Shown here: one piece after another, positions 1 to 6,424 of the stretch
How positions within the stretch are numbered: position 1 is the first letter of the stretch
Layout: the number at the start of each line of letters is the position of its first letter
Source: an uncultured Ruminococcus sp.
Lineage (GTDB): Bacteria; Bacillota; Clostridia; Oscillospirales; Ruminococcaceae
Reading direction: 5' to 3'
Length of the DNA stretch: 10,334 nucleotides
NCBI GenBank assembly: GCA_945876405.1
Contig: CAMCOJ010000047.1
Span: forward strand, 1-10,334
Made by a program: the position numbers and the translations under genes
The notes under the pieces: generated by a model
What the model saw: only the letters and a program-made list of their open reading frames with translations
The model's database searches: none
What the model was told of the DNA's origin: nothing

Positions 1-133
1 CCATGATATCATGATCTGAAATCTTTTAAAAGACACGGTCTATTTGACGCTTACTTTTAATCCGCCCCTGATTTTCTGCTTTTTCACAGCATCAGAATGT
101 TTACCCGTCCCCTTTTAACTATTAAAAGCATAT

Positions 134-168
134 ATTCAACACACGCCTAACACACGCGTGCGTTGAAT
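134..168 (-). terminator. Possible hairpin at the operon 3' end (weak terminator candidate)
   Basis: On the minus strand, ATTCAACGCACGC can pair with GCGTGTGTTGAAT over 13 base pairs (one G-U) around a 9-base loop, about 75 bases after the cobO stop. The following ATATGCTTTT is only loosely U-rich, so this is not a classic intrinsic terminator. The same arms also pair on the plus strand with one mismatch, followed by TGTATATATTTT, so a terminator for a convergent gene is equally possible. Confidence 0.3.
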
Positions 169-210
169 TGTATATATTTTAACACACGCGTGCGTTGAAC
201 CGTGTGTTGA
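134..210. repeat. Cluster of direct and inverted repeats downstream of the operon
   Basis: Two identical 20-base units, TAACACACGCGTGCGTTGAA, lie at 148-167 and 180-199, separated by 12 AT-rich bases. Each is a near-palindrome (core CACGCGTG perfect, 7 of 8 base pairs across the central 16 bases). They are bracketed by a perfect 10-base inverted repeat, TCAACACACG (136-145) and CGTGTGTTGA (201-210), which are further half-units of the same motif. Six half-sites are thus packed in about 75 bases. The block is non-coding. It could be a multi-site operator, an extrudable or transcribed hairpin array at the operon end, or part of a dispersed repeat family. The sequence alone does not choose. Confidence 0.85.
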
Positions 211-243
211 TTGATTATAAGCTGCAATTAAGATTAATCTGAA

Positions 244-765
244 TCAAACCTCCACCCCTCTTCTTGCAGTAACCCCCCTGTCATACGGGTGCTTAATCTT
301 CTGAATCTCAGAAATATAATCTGCCAGCTCGCACAGTTCAGGGGCGGGGTCTCTTCCCGTCATAACTATCTCGGGATTTTTCTCCTTGTCCCTGATGAAA
401 TCAGCAACAGCTGAACTGTCAAGAAATCCGCATGATATACATGACATAATCTCGTCAAGTATAATCATACCATATTTTCCGCTGTCTGAAAGTTTTTTTA
501 TCTTTTCAAATTCACTTTCGTAAACTGACTTTGCTTCCTTCTTTTCCTCTTCATTCATGGCAAATGAAAACTTCGGCATCTCGTAGCCCCTGCAGACCTC
601 GATTTCCGGAATTGTTTCAAGCACACTTCTCTCACCGGATTTCTGATTTTTCATGAACTGATAGAAAAGTACCTTCTGACCCGTTGAGGCAAAGCGAACT
701 GCAAGTCCCACCGAGCATGTTGTTTTTCCTTTTCCGTCACCGCAGTAAATATGAACAAGTCCCAT
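244..765 (-). CDS. cobO: Cob(I)alamin/corrinoid adenosyltransferase, CobO/BtuR (CobA) type
   Basis: This 173-residue protein transfers the 5'-deoxyadenosyl group of ATP to the cobalt of a reduced corrinoid, giving the adenosylated intermediate that later enzymes use. The N-terminus has the P-loop GDGKGKTT (residues 9-16), a Walker-B-like strand MIILDEI lies mid-protein, and the C-terminus has the family signature HPYDRGVTARRGVE. Its length is normal for the family. The frame is open upstream to a GTG at 786 and has two adjacent ATGs. I chose the second ATG (765) because the GGAGG at 771-775 sits 5 bases from it but only 2 from the first. It is the last gene of the operon, 17 bases after the cbiC stop, and reading ends at a TGA before the repeat-bearing left edge. 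Family assignment is secure; whether it acts on cobyrinic acid diamide, salvaged corrinoids or both is inference. Confidence 0.95.
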   Translation of the reverse strand: MGLVHIYCGDGKGKTTCSVGLAVRFASTGQKVLFYQFMKNQKSGERSVLETIPEIEVCRGYEMPKFSFAMNEEEKKEAKSVYESEFEKIKKLSDSGKYGMIILDEIMSCISCGFLDSSAVADFIRDKEKNPEIVMTGRDPAPELCELADYISEIQKIKHPYDRGVTARRGVEV

Positions 766-770
766 CATAA

Positions 771-775
771 CCTCC
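771..775 (-). promoter_or_regulatory. Ribosome binding site of cobO
   Basis: The minus strand reads GGAGG here, 5 bases before the ATG at 765. It lies just upstream of the chosen start and argues against the GTG at 786 (which precedes it) and the ATG at 768 (too close). Confidence 0.8.
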
Positions 776-782
776 GAAAAAA

Positions 783-1412
783 TCACCTGTAAAGTTTATA
801 GATCAGAGCATTGCATATTGCAGCTGCAACATTGCTTCCGCCTTTTCTGCCTTTTGCGACAATATACGGAACGCCGCTCTCCATTATTATTTCCTTTGAT
901 TCGCAGACATTCACAAATCCTACCGGTACTCCGATAATGAGAGACGGAACAACTTTACCTTCTTTTATCAGACTGTCAAGTTCAAGAAGTGCAGTCGGTG
1001 CGTTTCCAATCGCAAATATCAGATTTCCTGAAACCGAACATGCTTTTTCCATCGAAACCGCAGCCCGTGTTATTTCACGTTTCTTTGCTTCCTCAGCCAC
1101 ATCAGAATCCGACATAAAGCAAACGGCCTTTCCGCCAATCTTTGCAAGTGCAGTTTTGTTTATACCCGAGTAAGCCATATTGGTGTCAGTTACTATTGTC
1201 GCACCTTCTTTTAAAGCCTTAAGAGCAGAAGAAATACTGTCATCGGAAAACTTCAGATTTTCAACATAGTCAAAGTCAGCAGTTGTATGAATAACCCTCT
1301 TCACGATATCCTTCCTGTCATCAGGTATAAAAATATCTGAAATATGGCTCTCAATAATCTCAAAGCTCTTTTTTTCTATATCCATAGGCTGCATTATTCT
1401 TTCGGAATTCAT
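783..1412 (-). CDS. cbiC: Cobalt-precorrin-8 methylmutase (CbiC/CobH)
   Basis: CbiC moves the methyl group from C11 to C12 of cobalt-precorrin-8 to give cobyrinic acid, the last step of corrin ring construction. The 209-residue product has the usual family length. The conserved catalytic histidine is seen at residue 42 in RVIHTTADFDY, matching the His used by CobH for the methyl shift. Other family motifs are TDTNMAYSGI (about 75-84), GNAPTAL (136-142), GVPVGFVN (161-168) and the C-terminal KGRKGGSNVAAA (187-198). The frame is open further upstream into the end of cobT, but the ATG at 1412 preceded by AGGGTG (1418-1423) gives the expected N-terminus and a 10-base gap after the cobT stop. No truncation or odd residues are seen. 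It lies far from the other ring-forming genes in order, separated by cobT, but in the same transcript. Confidence 0.95.
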   Translation of the reverse strand: MNSERIMQPMDIEKKSFEIIESHISDIFIPDDRKDIVKRVIHTTADFDYVENLKFSDDSISSALKALKEGATIVTDTNMAYSGINKTALAKIGGKAVCFMSDSDVAEEAKKREITRAAVSMEKACSVSGNLIFAIGNAPTALLELDSLIKEGKVVPSLIIGVPVGFVNVCESKEIIMESGVPYIVAKGRKGGSNVAAAICNALIYKLYR

Positions 1413-1422
1413 TTTATCACCC

Positions 1423-2478
1423 TTACTTAAGAAGTTCGTATCTTTCAAATTCGACATCATCAAAAACAATTATCTCGTTATATGCTGCAAGTGCAAAATC
1501 AAAGAGTTTTGCACCTATAACTGCTCCGGTTCCCTCACCGAGACACATGCCGCACTCAAGATATGCTTTTTTTCCGATAGCTTCAAGTGCCAGTCTGCCT
1601 GCTGGTTCGGCTGATACATGAGTTGCATAGATGTATTCAGCACACAGCGGTGCAAGTCTTACTGCACAGTTTGCTGCCACTGCAGAAATAAACCCGTCTA
1701 TGAGAACAGGTACATGATATATGGCTCCTCCTAAAAATGCCCCTGCCATACCGCATATATCAAAACCGCCTACTTTTGAAAGCACATCAATAATATCATT
1801 CTTATCCGGCTTGTGAAGAGCAATTCCTTCTCTTATCACCTGAATCTTATGCTCAAGCCCCTCACTTGTAAGTCCTGCCCCTCTTCCCGACACCTCCGAA
1901 GGATCGGAATCTGTCAGAACTGATATAACTGCACTTGAGGTAGTCGTATTTCCTATGCCCATCTCACCGGTTATAATAAGGTTGTAACCCTCATTCTTCT
2001 TTTCCTCCACAAGCCTTATTCCTGTCAGTATCGCCTCTTCCGCCTGTTCGCGTGTCATAGCAGGTCCCTTCAGAAAATTACCCGTTCCATAGGCTATCTT
2101 TCTGTCGGTTAATCCGCTGCAGTTCATATCCCGTGCTATGCCGATATCTATCGGAAAAACATCTGCTCCGCATACACGTGAAAGAGAATTTACCGAAGCT
2201 ATCCCCTTTGTAAAGTTTTCTGTAACGGCTGCCGTTACTTCATTTGAAGTCTGGGTAACACCCTCTTCTACAATGCCGTTATCAGCACAGAAAATAAGTA
2301 CCGCTTTTTTTCTCGGTTCGATGTTTTCAGAACCCGTTATACCGGCAAGCTGAATTATCATATCTTCCAGGCGACCGAGGCTTCTCAGCGGCTTTGCAAT
2401 ATTATCCCACTTTATTTGTGCCCTTTCCATCGCCTTTTTATCCGGTTCAGTAATCTGACTCAGTAATTTTTTTAACAT
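1423..2478 (-). CDS. cobT: Nicotinate-nucleotide--dimethylbenzimidazole phosphoribosyltransferase (CobT)
   Basis: CobT transfers phosphoribose from nicotinate mononucleotide to the lower-ligand base (dimethylbenzimidazole or a relative), giving the alpha-riboside phosphate used in nucleotide loop assembly. The 351-residue product has the family length. Visible motifs are KPLRSLGRLEDM near the N-terminus, IFCADNGIVEEGVTQ (the usual 'ADHGV' region), TGEMGIGNTTTSSA mid-protein, and LGEGTGAV near the C-terminus, whose glutamate (about residue 315) matches the catalytic base E317 of Salmonella CobT. The frame could begin with a TTG at 2487, but GAGGAG (2488-2493) abuts that codon and is 9 bases from the ATG at 2478, so the ATG is preferred. 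It begins 16 bases after the cbiJ stop. No bluB or bza genes are in the window, so the base it activates cannot be told. It is the only nucleotide-loop enzyme seen among the corrin-ring genes. Confidence 0.95.
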   Translation of the reverse strand: MLKKLLSQITEPDKKAMERAQIKWDNIAKPLRSLGRLEDMIIQLAGITGSENIEPRKKAVLIFCADNGIVEEGVTQTSNEVTAAVTENFTKGIASVNSLSRVCGADVFPIDIGIARDMNCSGLTDRKIAYGTGNFLKGPAMTREQAEEAILTGIRLVEEKKNEGYNLIITGEMGIGNTTTSSAVISVLTDSDPSEVSGRGAGLTSEGLEHKIQVIREGIALHKPDKNDIIDVLSKVGGFDICGMAGAFLGGAIYHVPVLIDGFISAVAANCAVRLAPLCAEYIYATHVSAEPAGRLALEAIGKKAYLECGMCLGEGTGAVIGAKLFDFALAAYNEIIVFDDVEFERYELLK

Positions 2479-2487
2479 TTCATCCAA

Positions 2488-2493
2488 CTCCTC
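2488..2493 (-). promoter_or_regulatory. Ribosome binding site of cobT
   Basis: The minus strand reads GAGGAG here. It is 9 bases from the ATG at 2478 and 0 bases from an in-frame TTG at 2487. This spacing is the reason for starting cobT at the ATG. Confidence 0.7.
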
Positions 2494-2494
2494 G

Positions 2495-3238
2495 TCAAAG
2501 TTTTAAAAGCTGCTCAAGAATTTTTTCCGGCGTGTTGCTTATCCCGTTTTCCGGAGATCTTATTATTATCACTTCGGCATTATATTTTCCGGCCGTTTCT
2601 ATTTTTTCAGGAAGCCCGCCCCGCACTCCGCTGTCCTTGGTCACAAGAATACGAATATTATTTTCCCTCATTATTCTGTCAGTTTCCTCTTCCGGTACCG
2701 GAAGTTTTGAATAAATAATGTTTACCGCAGAATCAGCACACATTCTCCTTGACTCCTCACTGTCGAGAACCCTCGCCCATATTCTGCCGATATCCGGATA
2801 AAGTTCCGTTTCGTAAAACTTTAAAGTTTTAACTCCGGTTGTAAGGAAAATATTACCCTGCGAGGACTTCAGAAGTTCTGCGGCCTCTTCCTTTGAATCA
2901 ACATACGAAATTCTGTCATAGTCATAGAAAACTTTTTCCCTTCCACCCCTGAAATAAGGCAGATCAAGCTCTCTGCATACCTTCTTTACAGTATCTGACA
3001 CAATCTCTGCAAAAGGGTGCGACATATCTGCAACCGCATCAAATTCCGGAAGCACTTCAGCAAATCCTCTTTCATCAAGTCTGCCCTGACTTATGCGGCA
3101 GCTGCTGCCACCGAGGATACTGCTGCCGTATGAGGTTGCAGTAAAAGCGGTAACATCAAAACGGTCTGAGATAAGATTTATCAGCTCAGTGGCTTCACTC
3201 GTCCCGGCTATTACTGCAATTTTCAGTTTACTGCTCAT
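2495..3238 (-). CDS. cbiJ: Cobalt-precorrin-6A reductase (CbiJ/CobK)
   Basis: CbiJ reduces a double bond of the macrocycle of cobalt-precorrin-6A with a nicotinamide cofactor, giving cobalt-precorrin-6B. The 247-residue product matches family length. The N-terminus (KIAVIAGTSEATEL, residues 5-18) is the family's Rossmann-like beta strand and loop. ADMSHPFAE (70-78) corresponds to the conserved D-x-(T/S)-HPFA motif. TTGVKTLKFY (133-142) and VTKDSGVRGGLPEK (199-212) are further signatures. The start overlaps the end of cbiH by 11 bases. Its Shine-Dalgarno is weak: only a GGGG about 10 to 13 bases upstream, so translation probably depends on ribosomes finishing cbiH. Identification is firm; exact cofactor preference is not visible. 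Confidence 0.93.
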   Translation of the reverse strand: MSSKLKIAVIAGTSEATELINLISDRFDVTAFTATSYGSSILGGSSCRISQGRLDERGFAEVLPEFDAVADMSHPFAEIVSDTVKKVCRELDLPYFRGGREKVFYDYDRISYVDSKEEAAELLKSSQGNIFLTTGVKTLKFYETELYPDIGRIWARVLDSEESRRMCADSAVNIIYSKLPVPEEETDRIMRENNIRILVTKDSGVRGGLPEKIETAGKYNAEVIIIRSPENGISNTPEKILEQLLKL

Positions 3239-3971
3239 TTATTTTATAACCCCGTGGAGTAATCATCCTGTTGTTTTTTATATACGTCTGTGAATTTCCT
3301 ACAATCACAACACAGAACATATCTACCGGTTCATTTTTCAGTTCAGAAAGTGTGGTAAGCCATGCTTTCTGGTCAGGTCTGCCGGCATTTCTGACAATAC
3401 CTACAGGAGTACCTTTGTCTCTGTACTTCATAATTATATCAGCAGCTTTTTCAAGATAATCAACCCGTTTTCCTGATTTTGGATTGTAGAGACTTATTAC
3501 AAAATCCGCTGATGCAGCAGCTTCAACTCTTCTGAAAATCAGTTCAAGCGGAGTCATCAGGTCACTGAGACTGATAAGTGAAAGGTCGTGCATCAGCGGT
3601 GCCCCCAGAACTGAGGCCGCCGTACTTGCAGCTGTGATCCCCGGAACCGTCACTATCTCCACATCTGCCTGCATATCATCAGCGATCTCAAGCATGATGC
3701 CCGCCATTCCGTATATGCCACTGTCTCCGCTGGAAACCATAGCTACTGTATTTCCTTCGAGTGCCTTTTCAATCGCCAGACGACATCTGTCAGTTTCCTT
3801 TCTCATAGGTGTAGAAATATATTTTTTATCCGGAAACTGTGCTTTCAGAATATCAGTATATGTGGTGTAACCCACAATCAGATCTGCCTGTTCAATAATT
3901 TCAACAGCCTGCATCGTCATAAACTGCTTGTCTCCGGGACCGAATCCCACAACGTAAATTATTTTATCCAT
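3228..3971 (-). CDS. cbiH: Cobalt-precorrin-3 C17-methyltransferase, ring-contracting (CbiH/CobJ)
   Basis: CbiH methylates C17 of cobalt-precorrin-3 with S-adenosylmethionine and drives ring contraction with delta-lactone formation, the step that makes the corrin skeleton. The 247-residue protein is a single tetrapyrrole-methylase domain: VGFGPGD at 8-14 (the SAM-side P-loop-like motif), VSSGDSGIYGMAG at 79-91 (typical of CbiH/CobJ), VPGITAASTAASVLGAPLMHDLSLISLSD in the middle, and SLYNPKSGKR plus VGIVRNAGRP in the C-terminal half, all CobJ-type features. An open frame continues upstream into cbiG. The ATG at 3971 is chosen for its GGAGAG (3977-3982) at 5-base spacing and the family N-terminus. 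Only one base separates it from the cbiG stop. It has the plain short form, without the C-terminal ferredoxin-like or fused extensions seen in some relatives. Confidence 0.95.
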   Translation of the reverse strand: MDKIIYVVGFGPGDKQFMTMQAVEIIEQADLIVGYTTYTDILKAQFPDKKYISTPMRKETDRCRLAIEKALEGNTVAMVSSGDSGIYGMAGIMLEIADDMQADVEIVTVPGITAASTAASVLGAPLMHDLSLISLSDLMTPLELIFRRVEAAASADFVISLYNPKSGKRVDYLEKAADIIMKYRDKGTPVGIVRNAGRPDQKAWLTTLSELKNEPVDMFCVVIVGNSQTYIKNNRMITPRGYKINEQ

Positions 3972-3972
3972 G

Positions 3973-4971
3973 CTAACTCTCCATTTCCAAATCCGGCAGA
4001 CTAATTCTGTATGCTGCCATAGTAACACCGCTGAATTTTGTTTTTCCCTTTATCTTCTCTCCCTGTTCTGAAATTACAAATGCACTTCCCTCCGCAACGG
4101 ACGGGACTCCGGTAACCTTCATTACAAACTCAGACTGTTCAAAACCGGAGGCATGTTTCTCAATATCCTTCAGGTCAGCAATTCTCAGTTCCAGACCATA
4201 TTTCCTGCACATCTCAAGCAAAGCCGGCTCGTTCTTCTTCAGTTCTATAGTTGAAACATACCTTACCGAATGAAGACTAAGACGGTTGGTTTCAAGAAAA
4301 ATCTGAAAACAGCTGTCAAGATAATCTGATGAAATGTTCCTTTTGCAGCCTATACCGATAACAATATCCTTCGGTCTCAGATAAAGCACTTTTTTATGAA
4401 AAGCATCATCTGTAATCCTGTCAGAAATACATACAGCGTATTCATTTTCTGATTTTCCGGAAACATTGATATATTCCGGTACTCCTGTTATCCGGATATC
4501 AGATATGAGGTCAATACTGTTTCCGTCAAGCAGTGAACTGCTTATATATTTCAGATTATCTATGTTTTCAATTGCAAGATTATTTTTCTTTGCAAACACA
4601 TCAAATGAAACAACGTTCTGAACATCAGTAGCTGTTGTAATAACTGCCTGAGCACCAATTAATTCTGCTATCCTTCCCGTTTCCTCATTTGCACCGCCGA
4701 GATGTCCTGACAAAAGGCTTATGACATAACGTCCGTCCTGGGAAACAAGTATAACTGCCGGGTCGGTTGTCTTACTCTTTATCAGAGGCGCAATCGTCCT
4801 TATCACTATACCTGCTGCCATTACAAAAACAAGAACCTCATGCGAATCAAAGCACTCTCTTACTTTATCTCTGAAATTATCCTTTCCGTAAAGCACTCCG
4901 CCTGTGACCGCACATATTTTTTCCGCTGTTTTTCTTCCCTGTTCAGTCAGATAGAAGCATGCGGTTTTCAT
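3973..4971 (-). CDS. cbiG: Cobalt-precorrin-5A hydrolase (CbiG)
   Basis: CbiG opens the delta-lactone of cobalt-precorrin-5A and releases the two-carbon fragment as acetaldehyde, a hallmark of the oxygen-independent pathway. The 332-residue product is full length with three parts: an N-terminal region with VMAAGIVIRTIAPLIKSK and SGHLGGAN (88-95), a variable middle, and a C-terminal CobE/CbiG domain beginning VIGIGCKRN (204-212), with VPSVAEGSA and a final TKFSGVTMAAYRI. It is not fused to a methyltransferase as in some genomes. Its ATG shares ATGA with the cbiF stop (4-base overlap), and AGGGG lies about 8 bases upstream within cbiF, so coupling is likely. Its presence together with CbiD argues strongly for the anaerobic route. 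Confidence 0.96.
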   Translation of the reverse strand: MKTACFYLTEQGRKTAEKICAVTGGVLYGKDNFRDKVRECFDSHEVLVFVMAAGIVIRTIAPLIKSKTTDPAVILVSQDGRYVISLLSGHLGGANEETGRIAELIGAQAVITTATDVQNVVSFDVFAKKNNLAIENIDNLKYISSSLLDGNSIDLISDIRITGVPEYINVSGKSENEYAVCISDRITDDAFHKKVLYLRPKDIVIGIGCKRNISSDYLDSCFQIFLETNRLSLHSVRYVSTIELKKNEPALLEMCRKYGLELRIADLKDIEKHASGFEQSEFVMKVTGVPSVAEGSAFVISEQGEKIKGKTKFSGVTMAAYRISLPDLEMES

Positions 4972-5723
4972 TCGGATATCCCCTGTCTGTATTCGTGGGT
5001 AAATGTTTTGTCATACAGTTTTGAAAGCTCGTATTCATTTCCAAGAAAATCACCGACTGTAACAAGCGCGGTTTTCTTTATTCCTGCTTCCTTAACCTTT
5101 GCAGCAATATCAGAGAGTGTACCGTAAATTATTTTCTGATCAGGCCAGCTCGCCTTGTAAACAACAGCAACCGGAGTGGTCTCCGGATATGAAGTTTTCA
5201 GTTTCATTACAAGTTCATCTATCATCCCGACTGAAAGGAAGAGCACCATAGTTGCCCTGTGTTTTGCCAGTTCTTCTATGCTTTCTCTTTCCGGAACAGG
5301 CGTTCTTCCTTCCATTCTTGTCAGTATAACCGTCTGTGTTACATCCGGCAGAGTATATTCCTTCTGCATCGCAGCAGCTGCTGCAAGAAATGAGCTTACG
5401 CCCGGAACGACCTCGTGCTCAATGTTCAGTTTGTCCAGTGCATCCAGCTGTTCTCTGATGGCACCGTATATGGAGGAGTCACCGGTGTGAACCCTGACCG
5501 TAGTCTTTCCCTCAGCCTCAGCCGCCTTCATTACATCAAGAACTTCTTCAAGATTCATACCGGCACTGTCATAAACCGCACAGTCTTTTTTCACATCTTT
5601 CAGTACTTCAGGATTAACAAGGGAACCGGCATAGATAACAACATCTGCATTATCTATGAGCCTCTTGCCCTTTATCGTAAGAAGTTCAGGATCACCTGCA
5701 CCTGCACCAACAAAATAAACCAT
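4968..5723 (-). CDS. cbiF: Cobalt-precorrin-4 C11-methyltransferase (CbiF/CobM)
   Basis: CbiF transfers a methyl group from S-adenosylmethionine to C11 of cobalt-precorrin-4. The 251-residue protein starts VYFVGAGAGDPELLTIKG (2-19), the typical CobM/CbiF glycine-rich loop, followed by DVVIYAGSLVNPEVL. It also has VRVHTGDSSIYGAIREQ, EVVPGVSSFLAAAAAMQKEYTLP and TRMEGRTPVPERE, which together separate CbiF from CbiH and CbiL. The start is unambiguous: it overlaps the cbiL stop by one base (TAATG) and has a strong GGAGG at 5733-5737. Its stop overlaps the cbiG start. Composition and codon use look like the neighbours. Confidence 0.96.
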   Translation of the reverse strand: MVYFVGAGAGDPELLTIKGKRLIDNADVVIYAGSLVNPEVLKDVKKDCAVYDSAGMNLEEVLDVMKAAEAEGKTTVRVHTGDSSIYGAIREQLDALDKLNIEHEVVPGVSSFLAAAAAMQKEYTLPDVTQTVILTRMEGRTPVPERESIEELAKHRATMVLFLSVGMIDELVMKLKTSYPETTPVAVVYKASWPDQKIIYGTLSDIAAKVKEAGIKKTALVTVGDFLGNEYELSKLYDKTFTHEYRQGISE

Positions 5724-6424
5724 TATAAATTACCTCCGCGTTTAACAATGATAGTTGTAAAATAGCCCTTCCTGTCAGTTGTAACAGGTCCGATATACTC
5801 ATCACTCATGTTCACATTGCAGAACATCAGTGCTTTGTCATAGAGCCCGTTTTCCTTTAGAACCGGAACGATCCATTCGAGTGCACTTCCGGCTTTCATA
5901 ATTACAAGAGTATCAAAATCAGAAAGCTTTTTCATCAGTTCTTCCTTGTCACTTACAGCAGGTACAACTGAAAATGATTCCCTGTTTTCACACAGAGATA
6001 TTTTCGCCTTTGCAGCCGCTGCGCTGAATGAAGAGATACCCGCACAGATATGTGTCTCATATCCCTTTTCTTCAATATATCCCCTCAGATATTCCGCTGT
6101 GGAATATACAGAAACATCTCCGAGTGTAACTACCGATACATCGTGACCTCTGTCAAGGTGTTCAAAAATTCTGTGCAGCTTTTCATCATTAAGATACTCC
6201 CTGTAATCAGAAACGGACTTCATGGGAAAAACCACTTCTATTTTTTCCTTTCCTGAGATATCCGCACCGGCTAAGGCTATATCATATGCAACCGATGATT
6301 CTCCGGGATTCTTCACCGGAAAAACAACGGCGTCAGAATTTTCAAGGGTTCTTACTGCTCTGAGTGTCATGTCAAGAGGATCTCCTGCACCCACACCCAC
6401 AGCGAAAAATCTTCCTTTATTCAT
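5723..6424 (-). CDS. cbiL: Cobalt-precorrin-2 C20-methyltransferase (CbiL/CobI)
   Basis: CbiL adds the C20 methyl to cobalt-factor II/cobalt-precorrin-2, committing the tetrapyrrole to cobalamin. The 233-residue protein is a tetrapyrrole methylase with GVGAGDP at 10-16, then DAVVFPVKNPGESSVAYDIA, the region that distinguishes CbiL/CobI. Further motifs are VTLGDVSVYSTAEYL, ICAGISSFSAAAAKAKISL and a late VIMKAGS. It overlaps the end of cbiET by 8 bases (ATGAATAA) and has a strong AAGGAGGAG just upstream inside cbiET. Assignment to CbiL over the related CbiF/CbiH rests on the FPVK segment and overall order of motifs. It is the first ring-methylation enzyme of the pathway but sits fourth from the right edge, so gene order does not follow reaction order. 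Confidence 0.93.
   Translation of the reverse strand: MNKGRFFAVGVGAGDPLDMTLRAVRTLENSDAVVFPVKNPGESSVAYDIALAGADISGKEKIEVVFPMKSVSDYREYLNDEKLHRIFEHLDRGHDVSVVTLGDVSVYSTAEYLRGYIEEKGYETHICAGISSFSAAAAKAKISLCENRESFSVVPAVSDKEELMKKLSDFDTLVIMKAGSALEWIVPVLKENGLYDKALMFCNVNMSDEYIGPVTTDRKGYFTTIIVKRGGNL

Noticed and set aside
2..13. Perfect 12-base palindrome CATGATATCATG at the left edge
   Set aside because: AT-rich palindromes this short occur by chance, and nothing around it gives a function.
40..87. Minus-strand mini-ORF of 15 codons starting with GTG and ending in TAG
   Set aside because: No Shine-Dalgarno, no recognisable product and too short; the frame has only about 24 codons between stops.
148..199. 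Two identical repeats resembling a minimal CRISPR array
   Set aside because: Only two 20-base copies with a 12-base AT-rich spacer and additional inverted half-sites; no cas genes.
1..243. Possible cobalamin riboswitch near the operon
   Set aside because: This is the 3' side of the operon, and no B12-box-like conserved core was seen on either strand.
1413..1469. Upstream extension of cbiC into cobT
   Set aside because: The extra residues are only the shifted reading of the cobT end; the ATG at 1412 has its own ribosome binding site and gives the family N-terminus.
3972..4028. Upstream extension of cbiH into cbiG
   Set aside because: The extension reads the cbiG end in another frame; GGAGAG and the ATG at 3971 give the standard CbiH N-terminus.
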